64,000 nt of DNA from CAWDBV01 sp963800705 (GTDB lineage Bacteria; Actinomycetota; Thermoleophilia; Solirubrobacterales; 70-9), in contig CAWDBV010000005.1 in the NCBI GenBank assembly GCA_963800705.1, positions 310,001 through 374,000 of the forward strand, written 5' to 3'. Under the pieces are notes generated by a model, which saw nothing but the letters and a program-made list of their open reading frames with translations, did no database searches and had not been told where the DNA came from. The translations under genes and the position numbers were made by a program. Positions 48,182 to 55,070 of the stretch are shown in pieces; positions within the stretch are counted from its first letter, which is position 1; every line of letters begins with the position of its first letter.

Positions 48182-49058
48182 CGCGGTTCCTTTCGGTTGT
48201 CCTGAAGTGGGCGAGGGCGCGCTCGGCGACAAGCGCGGGTTTCTCGTCGACGATGAAGTGGCCGCTATCCGGAACGAGCTCGATCTCCAGCGGGCCGCGA
48301 TCGGTCGGTACGGGCTCGAGGCCCAGCGAGGTGACATAGAGGTCGCGGGCGCCGAACAGGATCAGGGTCGGCGCGCCGATTCGCTTCTTCTCCCAGGCGC
48401 CGCGTAAAGCGGCGGGGACGAGGCGGAAGTACTCGCGGTAGAGCTCACCTGTGGCACGCGAGGTCGCCGGTGAGGAGAACTGCTGCATGTAGATCTCCAG
48501 AGCTTCGGGGGGCATCGCGCCCATCTCGCCGTGGCCGTGGGTGAGGATCCACTTCGCGAGCCAGGCTCGCGCCGCGCGGGCAGGAACGAGGGCATTGCCG
48601 AGCGCGTACCAAAGCCGCCACGAGTCGAGCAGCAGCCGCGCCGAGGGCTCGGCCCACGGATGCGGAACGTTGCAGGCGACGGCGCGCTCGAACCGATCCG
48701 GGTGGTCGACCGCAAGCAGCAGCGCCGTGAAGCCGCCCCAGTCGTGGCCGAGGACCCGGGCGCGCTCGATCCCGAGCGCATCGAGGAGCGCGACCTGGTC
48801 GCGGGCGAACTGATCCGGAATGGTTTGGCCGGCCGCCTCGCTCCAGCCCAGCCCGCGCAGGTCCGGGCACAACACCCGGTAGCCGGCCTCGGCGAGCCGC
48901 GGGATCACCTCGCGCCACAGGTACCAGTTCTGGGGCCAGCCATGGAGGAGCAGCACCGCGTCGCCGGCGGGGTCGCCGGCTTCGGCGACGTGAATGCGAG
49001 CCCCCTCGATCTCGATCCAGTCGTGTTTGACGCCTGGCAGCTCCGGTGGCTCGGACAC
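48168..49058 (-). CDS. Alpha/beta hydrolase, epoxide hydrolase or dehalogenase type
   Basis: 296 residues from GTG 49058. Motifs are LLHGWPQNWYLW (oxyanion), nucleophile Asp in GHDWGGFTALLLA, acid in FGARDLYVT and catalytic His in DSGHFIVDEKP. A cap region lies between. Nucleophile Asp rather than Ser points to epoxide hydrolase or haloalkane dehalogenase. It is the second such enzyme within 2.5 kb and is probably co-transcribed with the OsmC gene, suggesting a reactive-electrophile defence module (inference). Confidence 0.85.
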   Translation of the reverse strand: MSEPPELPGVKHDWIEIEGARIHVAEAGDPAGDAVLLLHGWPQNWYLWREVIPRLAEAGYRVLCPDLRGLGWSEAAGQTIPDQFARDQVALLDALGIERARVLGHDWGGFTALLLAVDHPDRFERAVACNVPHPWAEPSARLLLDSWRLWYALGNALVPARAARAWLAKWILTHGHGEMGAMPPEALEIYMQQFSSPATSRATGELYREYFRLVPAALRGAWEKKRIGAPTLILFGARDLYVTSLGLEPVPTDRGPLEIELVPDSGHFIVDEKPALVAERALAHFRTTERNRVGAA

Positions 49059-49064
49059 GGGGCC

Positions 49065-49070
49065 AGTCTA
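49065..49070 (-). promoter_or_regulatory. -10 box TAGACT of the hydrolase-OsmC operon
   Basis: On the minus strand TAGACT ends 6 bases before the GTG at 49058, giving a leaderless start. It is divergent from thpR. Confidence 0.45.
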
Positions 49071-49124
49071 TGGGCGGCACTAACTTGGCACGTTCCCTGG
49101 CGACACCCGCGCGGCCGGGGAACG

Positions 49125-49130
49125 TAGGCT
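49125..49130 (+). promoter_or_regulatory. -10 box TAGGCT of thpR
   Basis: TAGGCT ends 7 bases before the thpR ATG; no ribosome site. Confidence 0.45.
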
Positions 49131-49137
49131 CGCCGGG

Positions 49138-49731
49138 ATGGCAAAGGAGCGGCTCAAGAGCCCGCGGTCGCGGTTGTTCGTCGCGCTCGACCTCCCCGAA
49201 GAGGTCCGCGACGGGCTCGCCGGGTGGCAGGACGATGAGCTCGGCGACCCCGCGCTGCGCCCGGTGCGGCCCGAGGCGCTCCACATGACCCTCGTCTTCC
49301 TCGGCTACCAGCCCGACAAGGCGATCGACGAGATCGCGGCCAAGGCGCTGCTCGACGCTCCCGCGCCCGAGATCCGGCTCGAGCCCGAGCCGGTCGGGGT
49401 GCCGCGCGGCAAGCACCCGCGGCTGTTCGCGATCGACGCGCCGTCGGAGGGAGCGGCCGCCCTCCAGGCGCGGATCTCGGACTCGTTGGCGGCGGCCGGC
49501 TTCTACGAGCCCGAGAAGCGCCCATATTGGCCTCACTTGACGGTGGCACGAGTCAAACCTGAGCGCCGAGGTTCACGCCGTCCGGCCCGGGTGAAAAGTT
49601 GTCCGGGCAGCCTGCCAAGCTCAATCGAACACACGTTTGGGAGTCAGCTAGTGCTTTATCGCTCGCATCTGCGGCCACAAGGCGCTGAATACGAGTCCTT
49701 GGCGAGAAGAAATTTGAAACGAAGCAGTTGA
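49138..49731 (+). CDS. thpR: RNA 2',3'-cyclic phosphodiesterase (2H family)
   Basis: 197 residues. Both H-x-T motifs of the 2H phosphoesterases are present (LHMTLVFLGY and PHLTVARVK). The family opens 2',3'-cyclic phosphates on RNA and has a weak 2'-5' ligase activity in vitro. The C-terminal FGSQLVLYRSHLRPQGAEYESL is typical. Its last 110 bases hold the recA SOS box, so the recA control region lies inside this gene. recA starts 23 bases after its stop. Confidence 0.92.
   Translation: MAKERLKSPRSRLFVALDLPEEVRDGLAGWQDDELGDPALRPVRPEALHMTLVFLGYQPDKAIDEIAAKALLDAPAPEIRLEPEPVGVPRGKHPRLFAIDAPSEGAAALQARISDSLAAAGFYEPEKRPYWPHLTVARVKPERRGSRRPARVKSCPGSLPSSIEHTFGSQLVLYRSHLRPQGAEYESLARRNLKRSS
49626..49639 (+). 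promoter_or_regulatory. SOS (LexA) box for recA
   Basis: CGAACACACGTTTG matches the actinobacterial/Gram-positive SOS box CGAACRNRYGTTYG-type consensus at nearly every position. It lies about 115 bases before the recA ATG, inside the 3' end of thpR. LexA repression of recA is the clear inference. Confidence 0.75.
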
Positions 49732-49754
49732 AACCGAGCTAACGAGGAGAACGC

Positions 49755-50945
49755 ATGGCAGAAAGCAAGAAGACTTCAAAGAGCAACGGGGCCGACCCGA
49801 AGGGCGGGACGGACGCCAAGGCCCGCGACGCCGCGCTGCAAGCGGCGGTCAGCCAGATTGAGAAGGAGTTTGGTGCCGGTGCGCTGATGCGGCTCGGCGA
49901 CAACCACGGCCTCGACGTCGAGACGATCCCGACCGGGGCGCTCTCGCTCGACCTTGCGCTCGGCGTCGGCGGGGTGCCGCGCGGGCGGATCGTCGAGATC
50001 TTCGGTCCCGAGTCCTCGGGCAAGACGACCCTCGTCTACCACTTGATCGCCGAGGCGCAGGCGCTCGGCGGGGTCTGCGCGTTCGTCGACACCGAGCACG
50101 CGATCGACCCCATCTACGCCCGCCGGATCGGCGTCGACACCGACGAGCTGCTGATCTCCCAGCCCGACTACGGCGAGCAGGCGCTCGAGATCGTCGACGT
50201 CCTCGTCCGCTCCGGCGCGGTCGACCTGGTCGCCGTCGACTCGGTCGCGGCGCTGACGCCGCGGGTCGAGCTCGAGGGCCAGATGGGCGAGCAGACGGTC
50301 GGGCTCCAGGCCCGGCTGATGTCGCAGGCGCTCCGCAAGCTGGCCGGCAACCTGAACCGCGCCAACACCGTCTGCGTGTTCACGAACCAGATCCGCGAGA
50401 AGATCGGGGTCACCTTCGGCTCGCCCGAGACCCAGCCCGGAGGACGGGCGCTGAAGTTCTATTCCTCGCAGCGCCTCGACATCCGCCGCATCGAGACCTT
50501 GAAGGAGGGGACCGAGGCGGTCGGTAACCGCGTTCGCGTCAAGGTGGTCAAGAACAAGGTCGCGGCTCCGTTCAAGCTCGCCGAGTTCGACATCGGCTAC
50601 GGCACCGGGATCTCGCGCGAGGGCAGCCTGATCGACCTCGGGATCGAGCACGACGTGGTCCAGAAGTCGGGTTCGTTCTTCTCCTACGGCGATCTGCGCC
50701 TCGGCCAGGGTCGCAACAACAGCAAGCAGTTCCTGATCGAGAACACCGACAAGGCGGCCGAGATCGAGAAGCTGGTCAAGGAGAAGATTGCCGCCGCCGC
50801 TCCCGCCGAGCCCGAGCCGCGGGTGCGCGCGGTTCCCTCGCCGGAGCCGGAGGCGAAGCCCGCCGAGGCCAAGCCGAAGCCTGAAGCGGAGGCGAAGCCG
50901 AAGGCCAAGCCCGCCGCCAAACAGGCGCCCAGGAAAGCTGCCTAA
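49755..50945 (+). CDS. recA: Recombinase RecA
   Basis: 396 residues. The core has Walker A GPESSGKTTL, Walker B DLVAVDSVAAL, loop L1 (VELEGQMGEQTVGLQAR) and loop L2 (TNQIREKIGVTFGSPETQPGG with KFYSSQRLDIRR). The C-terminal tail (about 345-396) is an unusual Pro/Glu/Lys/Ala-rich extension (EPEAKPAEAKPKPEAEAKPK). ATG 49755 follows ACGAGGAGAACGC, a proper ribosome site, unlike most starts here. Regulated by the SOS box upstream; recX follows after 22 bases. Confidence 0.98.
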   Translation: MAESKKTSKSNGADPKGGTDAKARDAALQAAVSQIEKEFGAGALMRLGDNHGLDVETIPTGALSLDLALGVGGVPRGRIVEIFGPESSGKTTLVYHLIAEAQALGGVCAFVDTEHAIDPIYARRIGVDTDELLISQPDYGEQALEIVDVLVRSGAVDLVAVDSVAALTPRVELEGQMGEQTVGLQARLMSQALRKLAGNLNRANTVCVFTNQIREKIGVTFGSPETQPGGRALKFYSSQRLDIRRIETLKEGTEAVGNRVRVKVVKNKVAAPFKLAEFDIGYGTGISREGSLIDLGIEHDVVQKSGSFFSYGDLRLGQGRNNSKQFLIENTDKAAEIEKLVKEKIAAAAPAEPEPRVRAVPSPEPEAKPAEAKPKPEAEAKPKAKPAAKQAPRKAA

Positions 50946-50967
50946 GCCTGAGCAAAACGAGGACCCG

Positions 50968-51414
50968 ATGGCCCTGGCGCTGCGAGCGCTGGGCCACAAG
51001 GAGCGCAGCGAGCGCGAGCTCACCGAATGGCTGCGCGAGCGCGGGATCACCGACGCCGAGCTCGAAGAGGTCGTCTCGCGGCTGATCGAATCGGGCGGCC
51101 TCGACGACGAGCGCTTCGCAGAGCGATTCGCCGCCGACAAGCGTGAGCTCGCTGGCTGGGGACCGGAGCGGATCCGCACCGCGCTGCAGCGCCGCGGCAT
51201 CGACGCCGAGAAGATCGAAGCGGTGCTCGCCGAGGAGCCCGAGCAGGAGCTCGATCGCGCCCAGGCGCTGCTGCACAGCAAGGGGCACGAGCTCGAGACC
51301 GAGCGCGGCCGCGCTCGGGCGCTCAGCTTCCTCAGCCGCCGCGGCTACCCGTCGGATATCGCCTACGAGGCGATCCGACGGGTAGAGCTGCGGCGTTTCG
51401 AGGACGCGGCTTGA
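50968..51414 (+). CDS. recX: RecA regulator RecX
   Basis: 148 residues. Three-helix repeats are visible: ALRALGHKERSERELTEWLRERG, LEEVVSRLIESGGLDDERFAERFAADKRELAGWGPERIRTALQRRGI and ALSFLSRRGYPSDIAYEAIR. RecX limits RecA filament growth. ATG 50968 follows ACGAGGAC. The recA-recX order supports the call. Confidence 0.92.
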   Translation: MALALRALGHKERSERELTEWLRERGITDAELEEVVSRLIESGGLDDERFAERFAADKRELAGWGPERIRTALQRRGIDAEKIEAVLAEEPEQELDRAQALLHSKGHELETERGRARALSFLSRRGYPSDIAYEAIRRVELRRFEDAA

Positions 51415-51417
51415 GCG

Positions 51418-51801
51418 CTAAATGGCTTGGAAGGGAATCCTCGCCGTGCCGCTGCAGAGGTGTTTGTGGCGGCGGTTCTTGAGGATCCGACGCGCGCTCA
51501 CGGTCACGTAGTAAGTGCCCGGCGCGATGTCGACGCTCGAGTTGATCTGCCACTTGCCCGTGGGATCGGTTCGCGCCTGCCCGAGCAGCACGCTGGCGCC
51601 GTTGTAGACGCTCACCAGGCGATTCGTGAGACACAGCGGGGCAGCCGGGTTGGGCGCCAGGTTGCCTTCGAAGAAGTTCTTGTTCTTCGAGGCCGCGGTG
51701 GTCGTGGTCGGATAGCTCTTCTTGTGCGCCTGCGCTGGGATCGCGAGGAGCAGTCCGGCGGCGATCAAGGCGGTGCTTGCTGTGCGGATTGTTGTTTTCA
51801 T
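51418..51801 (-). CDS. Small secreted beta-sandwich protein
   Basis: 127 residues, minus strand, convergent with recX. A signal peptide ends AQAHKK. The body (LCLTNRLVSVYNGASVLLGQARTDPTGKWQINSSVDIAPGTYYVTVSAR) has the outline of a carboxypeptidase-regulatory-like domain. It ends RRILKNRRHKHLCSGTARI, which resembles the 38371 gene product. No CK-tail. No family name can be given. Confidence 0.7.
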   Translation of the reverse strand: MKTTIRTASTALIAAGLLLAIPAQAHKKSYPTTTTAASKNKNFFEGNLAPNPAAPLCLTNRLVSVYNGASVLLGQARTDPTGKWQINSSVDIAPGTYYVTVSARRILKNRRHKHLCSGTARIPFQAI

Positions 51802-51849
51802 GCCCGTTAAAGCGCCGTCCTCGGCGCGATGGTTACGGGGCCAGACGAC

Positions 51850-51855
51850 TAGGAT
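51850..51855 (+). promoter_or_regulatory. -10 box TAGGAT of the cupredoxin gene
   Basis: TAGGAT ends 8 bases before ATG 51864 and decides that start over codons further upstream. Confidence 0.5.
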
Positions 51856-51863
51856 CAGCGCCG

Positions 51864-52451
51864 ATGTCGAACGAGACCACCTTCTACATCCTCGGCGGCG
51901 TGCTGATCACCGCCGCGGTCGTGCTCGCCGCGGTCGGGATCCGCTCCGAGCGCTTCCCCTCGCGGAGCCTCTACGCGGGGTTGATCGTTTTGTTTGGCGC
52001 CCTGGTTGTCGCGACGAGCGTGTTCGCGTGGCGCAGCGCCGAGGACGAGGCGCACCACCGCGAGAACGAGGAGGCGGCCGAGCTCGAGCAGGAGCAGGCC
52101 GAGATCAAGGGCGAGGAGGAGACTGACGATCCCGAGGGCGCCGCGCCGCCGGCACCGACGGGCAAAGAGGCCGCGCTCAAAGTCAGCTCGCCGCCAGACG
52201 GCGCGCTCGTGTTCGACCCCGGCGCACTCGAGGCGCCGGCCGGCGAGGTCGCGATCGAGTACATGAACCCGTCCCGGGTCGAGCACGACCTCGTCCTCGA
52301 GAAGGACGGCGAGGTGGTCGCGAAGACCGACCTGATCGCCAACGGCGCCGACGAGGTGATGGCGCAGCTCGAGCCGGGCGAGTACCCGTTCTTCTGCGAC
52401 GTGCCCGGGCACCGCGAGGGCGGCATGGAAGGCACGCTGACGGTCAAGTAG
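51864..52451 (+). CDS. Membrane-anchored cupredoxin
   Basis: 195 residues. Two transmembrane helices (about 6-26 and 36-56), an acidic Glu/Ala linker and a C-terminal blue-copper domain can be seen. Type 1 copper ligands are visible as His in SRVEHDLVLE, Cys in YPFFCDVPGH, the following His, and Met in EGGMEGTLTV. It probably shuttles electrons outside the membrane; nitrosocyanin-type or COX2-like folds are alternatives. No oxidase genes are adjacent. Confidence 0.87.
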   Translation: MSNETTFYILGGVLITAAVVLAAVGIRSERFPSRSLYAGLIVLFGALVVATSVFAWRSAEDEAHHRENEEAAELEQEQAEIKGEEETDDPEGAAPPAPTGKEAALKVSSPPDGALVFDPGALEAPAGEVAIEYMNPSRVEHDLVLEKDGEVVAKTDLIANGADEVMAQLEPGEYPFFCDVPGHREGGMEGTLTVK

Positions 52452-52455
52452 GTTC

Positions 52456-52482
52456 GTATAGCCCGCACCATGCGTGCTATAC
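52456..52482 (+). promoter_or_regulatory. Palindromic operator over the 52490 promoter
   Basis: GTATAGCCCGCA (52456-52467), CCA, TGCGTGCTATAC (52471-52482) form 12-base arms matching at 11 of 12. The right arm overlaps a TATACA -10 box (52478-52483) that ends 6 bases before the GTG. A repressor bound here would block transcription; the HTH product downstream is the obvious candidate. Confidence 0.7.
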
Positions 52483-52489
52483 AAAGCCG

Positions 52490-52774
52490 GTGATCGAGAA
52501 GCAGAGGGCGAAGGAGCTCGCCGGCGCGCAACGCGATTACGCGGGCGCCCGCGACAGGATGTGGGTCGACCGGATCGGCGCCGGACTCGCCTACCGTCGC
52601 TCGCTTCGCGAGATCGAGGAGAAGGTGCACGGGGCCCGTGAAGAGCGCGACAGCGCCGTGCTCGAGGCGGTCGAGGCCGGCGGCAGCTACCGCGAGGTCG
52701 CGAAGGCGCTCGGCCTCTCGCACAGCCGCGTCCAGCAGATCGTCGGCTCGGCGCGAGGTACGCTCAAGTCGTGA
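52490..52774 (+). CDS. Small HTH protein, likely autoregulator
   Basis: 94 residues from GTG. An N-terminal helical part (IEKQRAKELAGAQRDYAGAR, LREIEEKVHGAREERDSAV) leads to a C-terminal HTH (GGSYREVAKALGLSHSRVQQIVGSARG), similar to sigma-70 region 4 or MerR-like short HTHs. A strong palindrome sits on its promoter. It overlaps miaB by four bases (GTGA), so it would co-regulate miaB. Family not recognised. Confidence 0.8.
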   Translation: MIEKQRAKELAGAQRDYAGARDRMWVDRIGAGLAYRRSLREIEEKVHGAREERDSAVLEAVEAGGSYREVAKALGLSHSRVQQIVGSARGTLKS

Positions 52775-54090
52775 AGCGCTACCACCTGACCACGTTCGGA
52801 TGCCAGATGAACGAGCACGACTCCGAGCGCATGAAGGGGATGCTCGATTCGCTCGGCTACTCGGAGAGCGACGCCCGCGACGAGGCCGACGTGATCCTCT
52901 TCAACACATGCTCGATCCGCGAGTCGGCCGACAACCGCTTCATCGCCCATCTCGGCGAGGCGAAGCGGCTAAAGGGGGAGGACCCGGCGCGGATCGTCGG
53001 GGTCGGCGGCTGCTGGGCGCAGTCGGTGAAGGACGAGGTCTTCCGCCGCTTCCCGTTCGTCGACGTCGCCTTCGGCCCCGGGCAGATCCACCGGCTGGCC
53101 GAGTTCCTGACCTCGGACTCGCTCACCGCGCAGGGCTACTTCGAGTTCGAGGGAGTCTCCGGCGACCTGCCGATGAAGCGCGAGCGTGACTTCCAGGCCT
53201 GGGTGCAGATCTCGCAGGGCTGCAACAGCGTCTGCTCCTATTGCATCGTGCCCTCGACCCGCGGCCGCGAGGTGAGCCGCGACCCCGGCGATCTCCTCGC
53301 CGAGATCGAGGGGCTGGCCGCCGACGGCGTTCGCGAGGTGACGCTGCTCGGCCAGAACGTGAACAGCTACGGCCGCGACCTGCCGCGCGATGCGAAGGTC
53401 AGCTTCGCCGAGCTGCTCGGCGGCGTCGACGCGATCGAGGGCATCGAGCGGATCCGCTACACGAGCCCGCACCCGAAGGACATGCGCGAGGAGGTGATCC
53501 GCACCCACGCCGAGCTGCCCTCGCTCTGCGAGCACATCCACCTGCCGCTGCAGTCGGGATCGAGCCCGGTGCTGAAGAGGATGCGGCGCACCTATGACCG
53601 AGGCCGCTACATGGACCGCGTCGCGCTGATCCGCGAGCACGTGCCGGACTGCGCGATCACGACCGACATCATCGTCGGCTTCCCCGGCGAGACTGAATCT
53701 AACTTCGGCAAGACCCTGGAAGTGGTCGATGACGTCGGCTACGACGGCGCCTTCACCTTCGTCTTCTCGCCGCGCCGTGGCACCGAGGCCGCGGAGATGG
53801 ACGGCCAGCTCCCGCACCCGGTCAAGGTCGAGCGCATGGAGCGGCTGGTCGAGCTCGTCCAGCGCCGCGCCCGCGAGCGCGCCGCGCGCTTCGTCGGCCG
53901 GACGCTGGAGGTGCTGGTCGAGGGGCCGAGCCGAACCGATCCGAGCCGGCTGCGGGGCCGCAGCCGCCACAACAAGAACGTCAACTTCGAGGGCACCGCG
54001 CTCCCGGGCGAGCTGGTCGATGTCGAGATCACCGCCGCGACCTCGACCACCCTGCAGGGCGACGAGCGGATCCTCAGCCGCGCTGCCTGA
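52771..54090 (+). CDS. miaB: tRNA-2-methylthio-N6-dimethylallyladenosine synthase
   Basis: Radical-SAM methylthiotransferase acting on tRNA A37 after MiaA. The 439-residue protein has an N-terminal UPF0004 domain with three Cys (TTFGCQMN, FNTCSIRE, GVGGCWAQ), binding one 4Fe-4S cluster. The radical-SAM motif CNSVCSYC lies within SQGCNSVCSYCIVPSTRGRE. A C-terminal TRAM domain ends the protein. miaA follows 25 bases downstream. Confidence 0.96.
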   Translation: MKRYHLTTFGCQMNEHDSERMKGMLDSLGYSESDARDEADVILFNTCSIRESADNRFIAHLGEAKRLKGEDPARIVGVGGCWAQSVKDEVFRRFPFVDVAFGPGQIHRLAEFLTSDSLTAQGYFEFEGVSGDLPMKRERDFQAWVQISQGCNSVCSYCIVPSTRGREVSRDPGDLLAEIEGLAADGVREVTLLGQNVNSYGRDLPRDAKVSFAELLGGVDAIEGIERIRYTSPHPKDMREEVIRTHAELPSLCEHIHLPLQSGSSPVLKRMRRTYDRGRYMDRVALIREHVPDCAITTDIIVGFPGETESNFGKTLEVVDDVGYDGAFTFVFSPRRGTEAAEMDGQLPHPVKVERMERLVELVQRRARERAARFVGRTLEVLVEGPSRTDPSRLRGRSRHNKNVNFEGTALPGELVDVEITAATSTTLQGDERILSRAA

Positions 54091-54115
54091 TTCCCGCCCC
54101 GAGTCGGCACCCGCG

Positions 54116-54997
54116 ATGAACGTCGCGGCACTCTTCGGCCCGACCGCGGTCGGCAAGACCGGGGTCGCGATCGCGCTCGCCGAACGGCTTCGCGAGAGGG
54201 GGGAGGACCCGGTCGCGGTCAACTGCGACGCGATCCAGGTCTACGAGGGGCTCGAGATCCTGAGCGGCGCCGCGAGCGCCGCCGAGCGCGAGCGGCTCGA
54301 GCATCGCCTGCTCGGGTTCGTGCCGGTGAGCGAGGAGTTCAGCGCCGGGCGCTTCGCCGAGCGCGCCCATGCCGAGATCGACGCGCTGCTCGCCGAGGGC
54401 CGGCGTCCGATCGTCGTCGGCGGCACCGGCCTCTACCTGCGCGCTGCGCTCTCCGAGCTCGATCTGCGTCCGCCGGTTCCGGCCGAGGTTCGCGCCGCAG
54501 TCGAGCGCGAGATCGAGGAGCGCGGCCCCGAGGCGCTGCACGCCGAGCTTGCGCCCGAGATTGCGGCAACGGTCGAGCCGGGCGACCGCAAGCGGGTCGC
54601 GCGCTGGACCGAGCTGCTGCGGGCCGGGATCGAGCCGCCGCCCGACAGCGAACCGCTCTGGACCGCGGCGCTCCGCCACCCGACGCTGCTCGTCGGGCTG
54701 ACCATCGACCGCGACGCGCTCGCCGAGCGGATCGGCGCCCGGGTCGAGGAGATGGCGGCGGCCGGCGCCGGTGATGAGGCCCGCCGGGCGGCGGAGGCCG
54801 GCGCCTCGCGCACGGCTCGCGCCGCGATCGGCTTCGAGGGCTTTGCCGCCGGCGACCTCGACGCAGTGAAGACTGCCCACCGCCGCTACGCGCGTCGCCA
54901 GCTCACCTGGATGCGGCGCATGGAGGGAGTGGGTCTGATCGACCGCACCGGCAAGGGGGACGCCGCGGTCGCGGCGGAAATCGCCTCCCGCCTTTGA
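54116..54997 (+). CDS. miaA: tRNA dimethylallyltransferase
   Basis: Adds the dimethylallyl group to A37 of UNN-reading tRNAs, the substrate of MiaB. The 293-residue protein has P-loop ALFGPTAVGKTGVAIALA, AVNCDAIQVYEGLEILSGA, IVVGGTGLYLRAALSEL and the C-terminal YARRQLTWMRRM. ATG 54116 lies 25 bases after the miaB stop; upstream in-frame codons offer only CTG. Confidence 0.95.
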   Translation: MNVAALFGPTAVGKTGVAIALAERLRERGEDPVAVNCDAIQVYEGLEILSGAASAAERERLEHRLLGFVPVSEEFSAGRFAERAHAEIDALLAEGRRPIVVGGTGLYLRAALSELDLRPPVPAEVRAAVEREIEERGPEALHAELAPEIAATVEPGDRKRVARWTELLRAGIEPPPDSEPLWTAALRHPTLLVGLTIDRDALAERIGARVEEMAAAGAGDEARRAAEAGASRTARAAIGFEGFAAGDLDAVKTAHRRYARRQLTWMRRMEGVGLIDRTGKGDAAVAAEIASRL

Positions 54998-55070
54998 AGT
55001 AATCGCGCTACCCTCAGTTACGGCCTGCATCGGGACAGAGCGGTCGGAACCTGAATGGGAAAGGAGAGCG

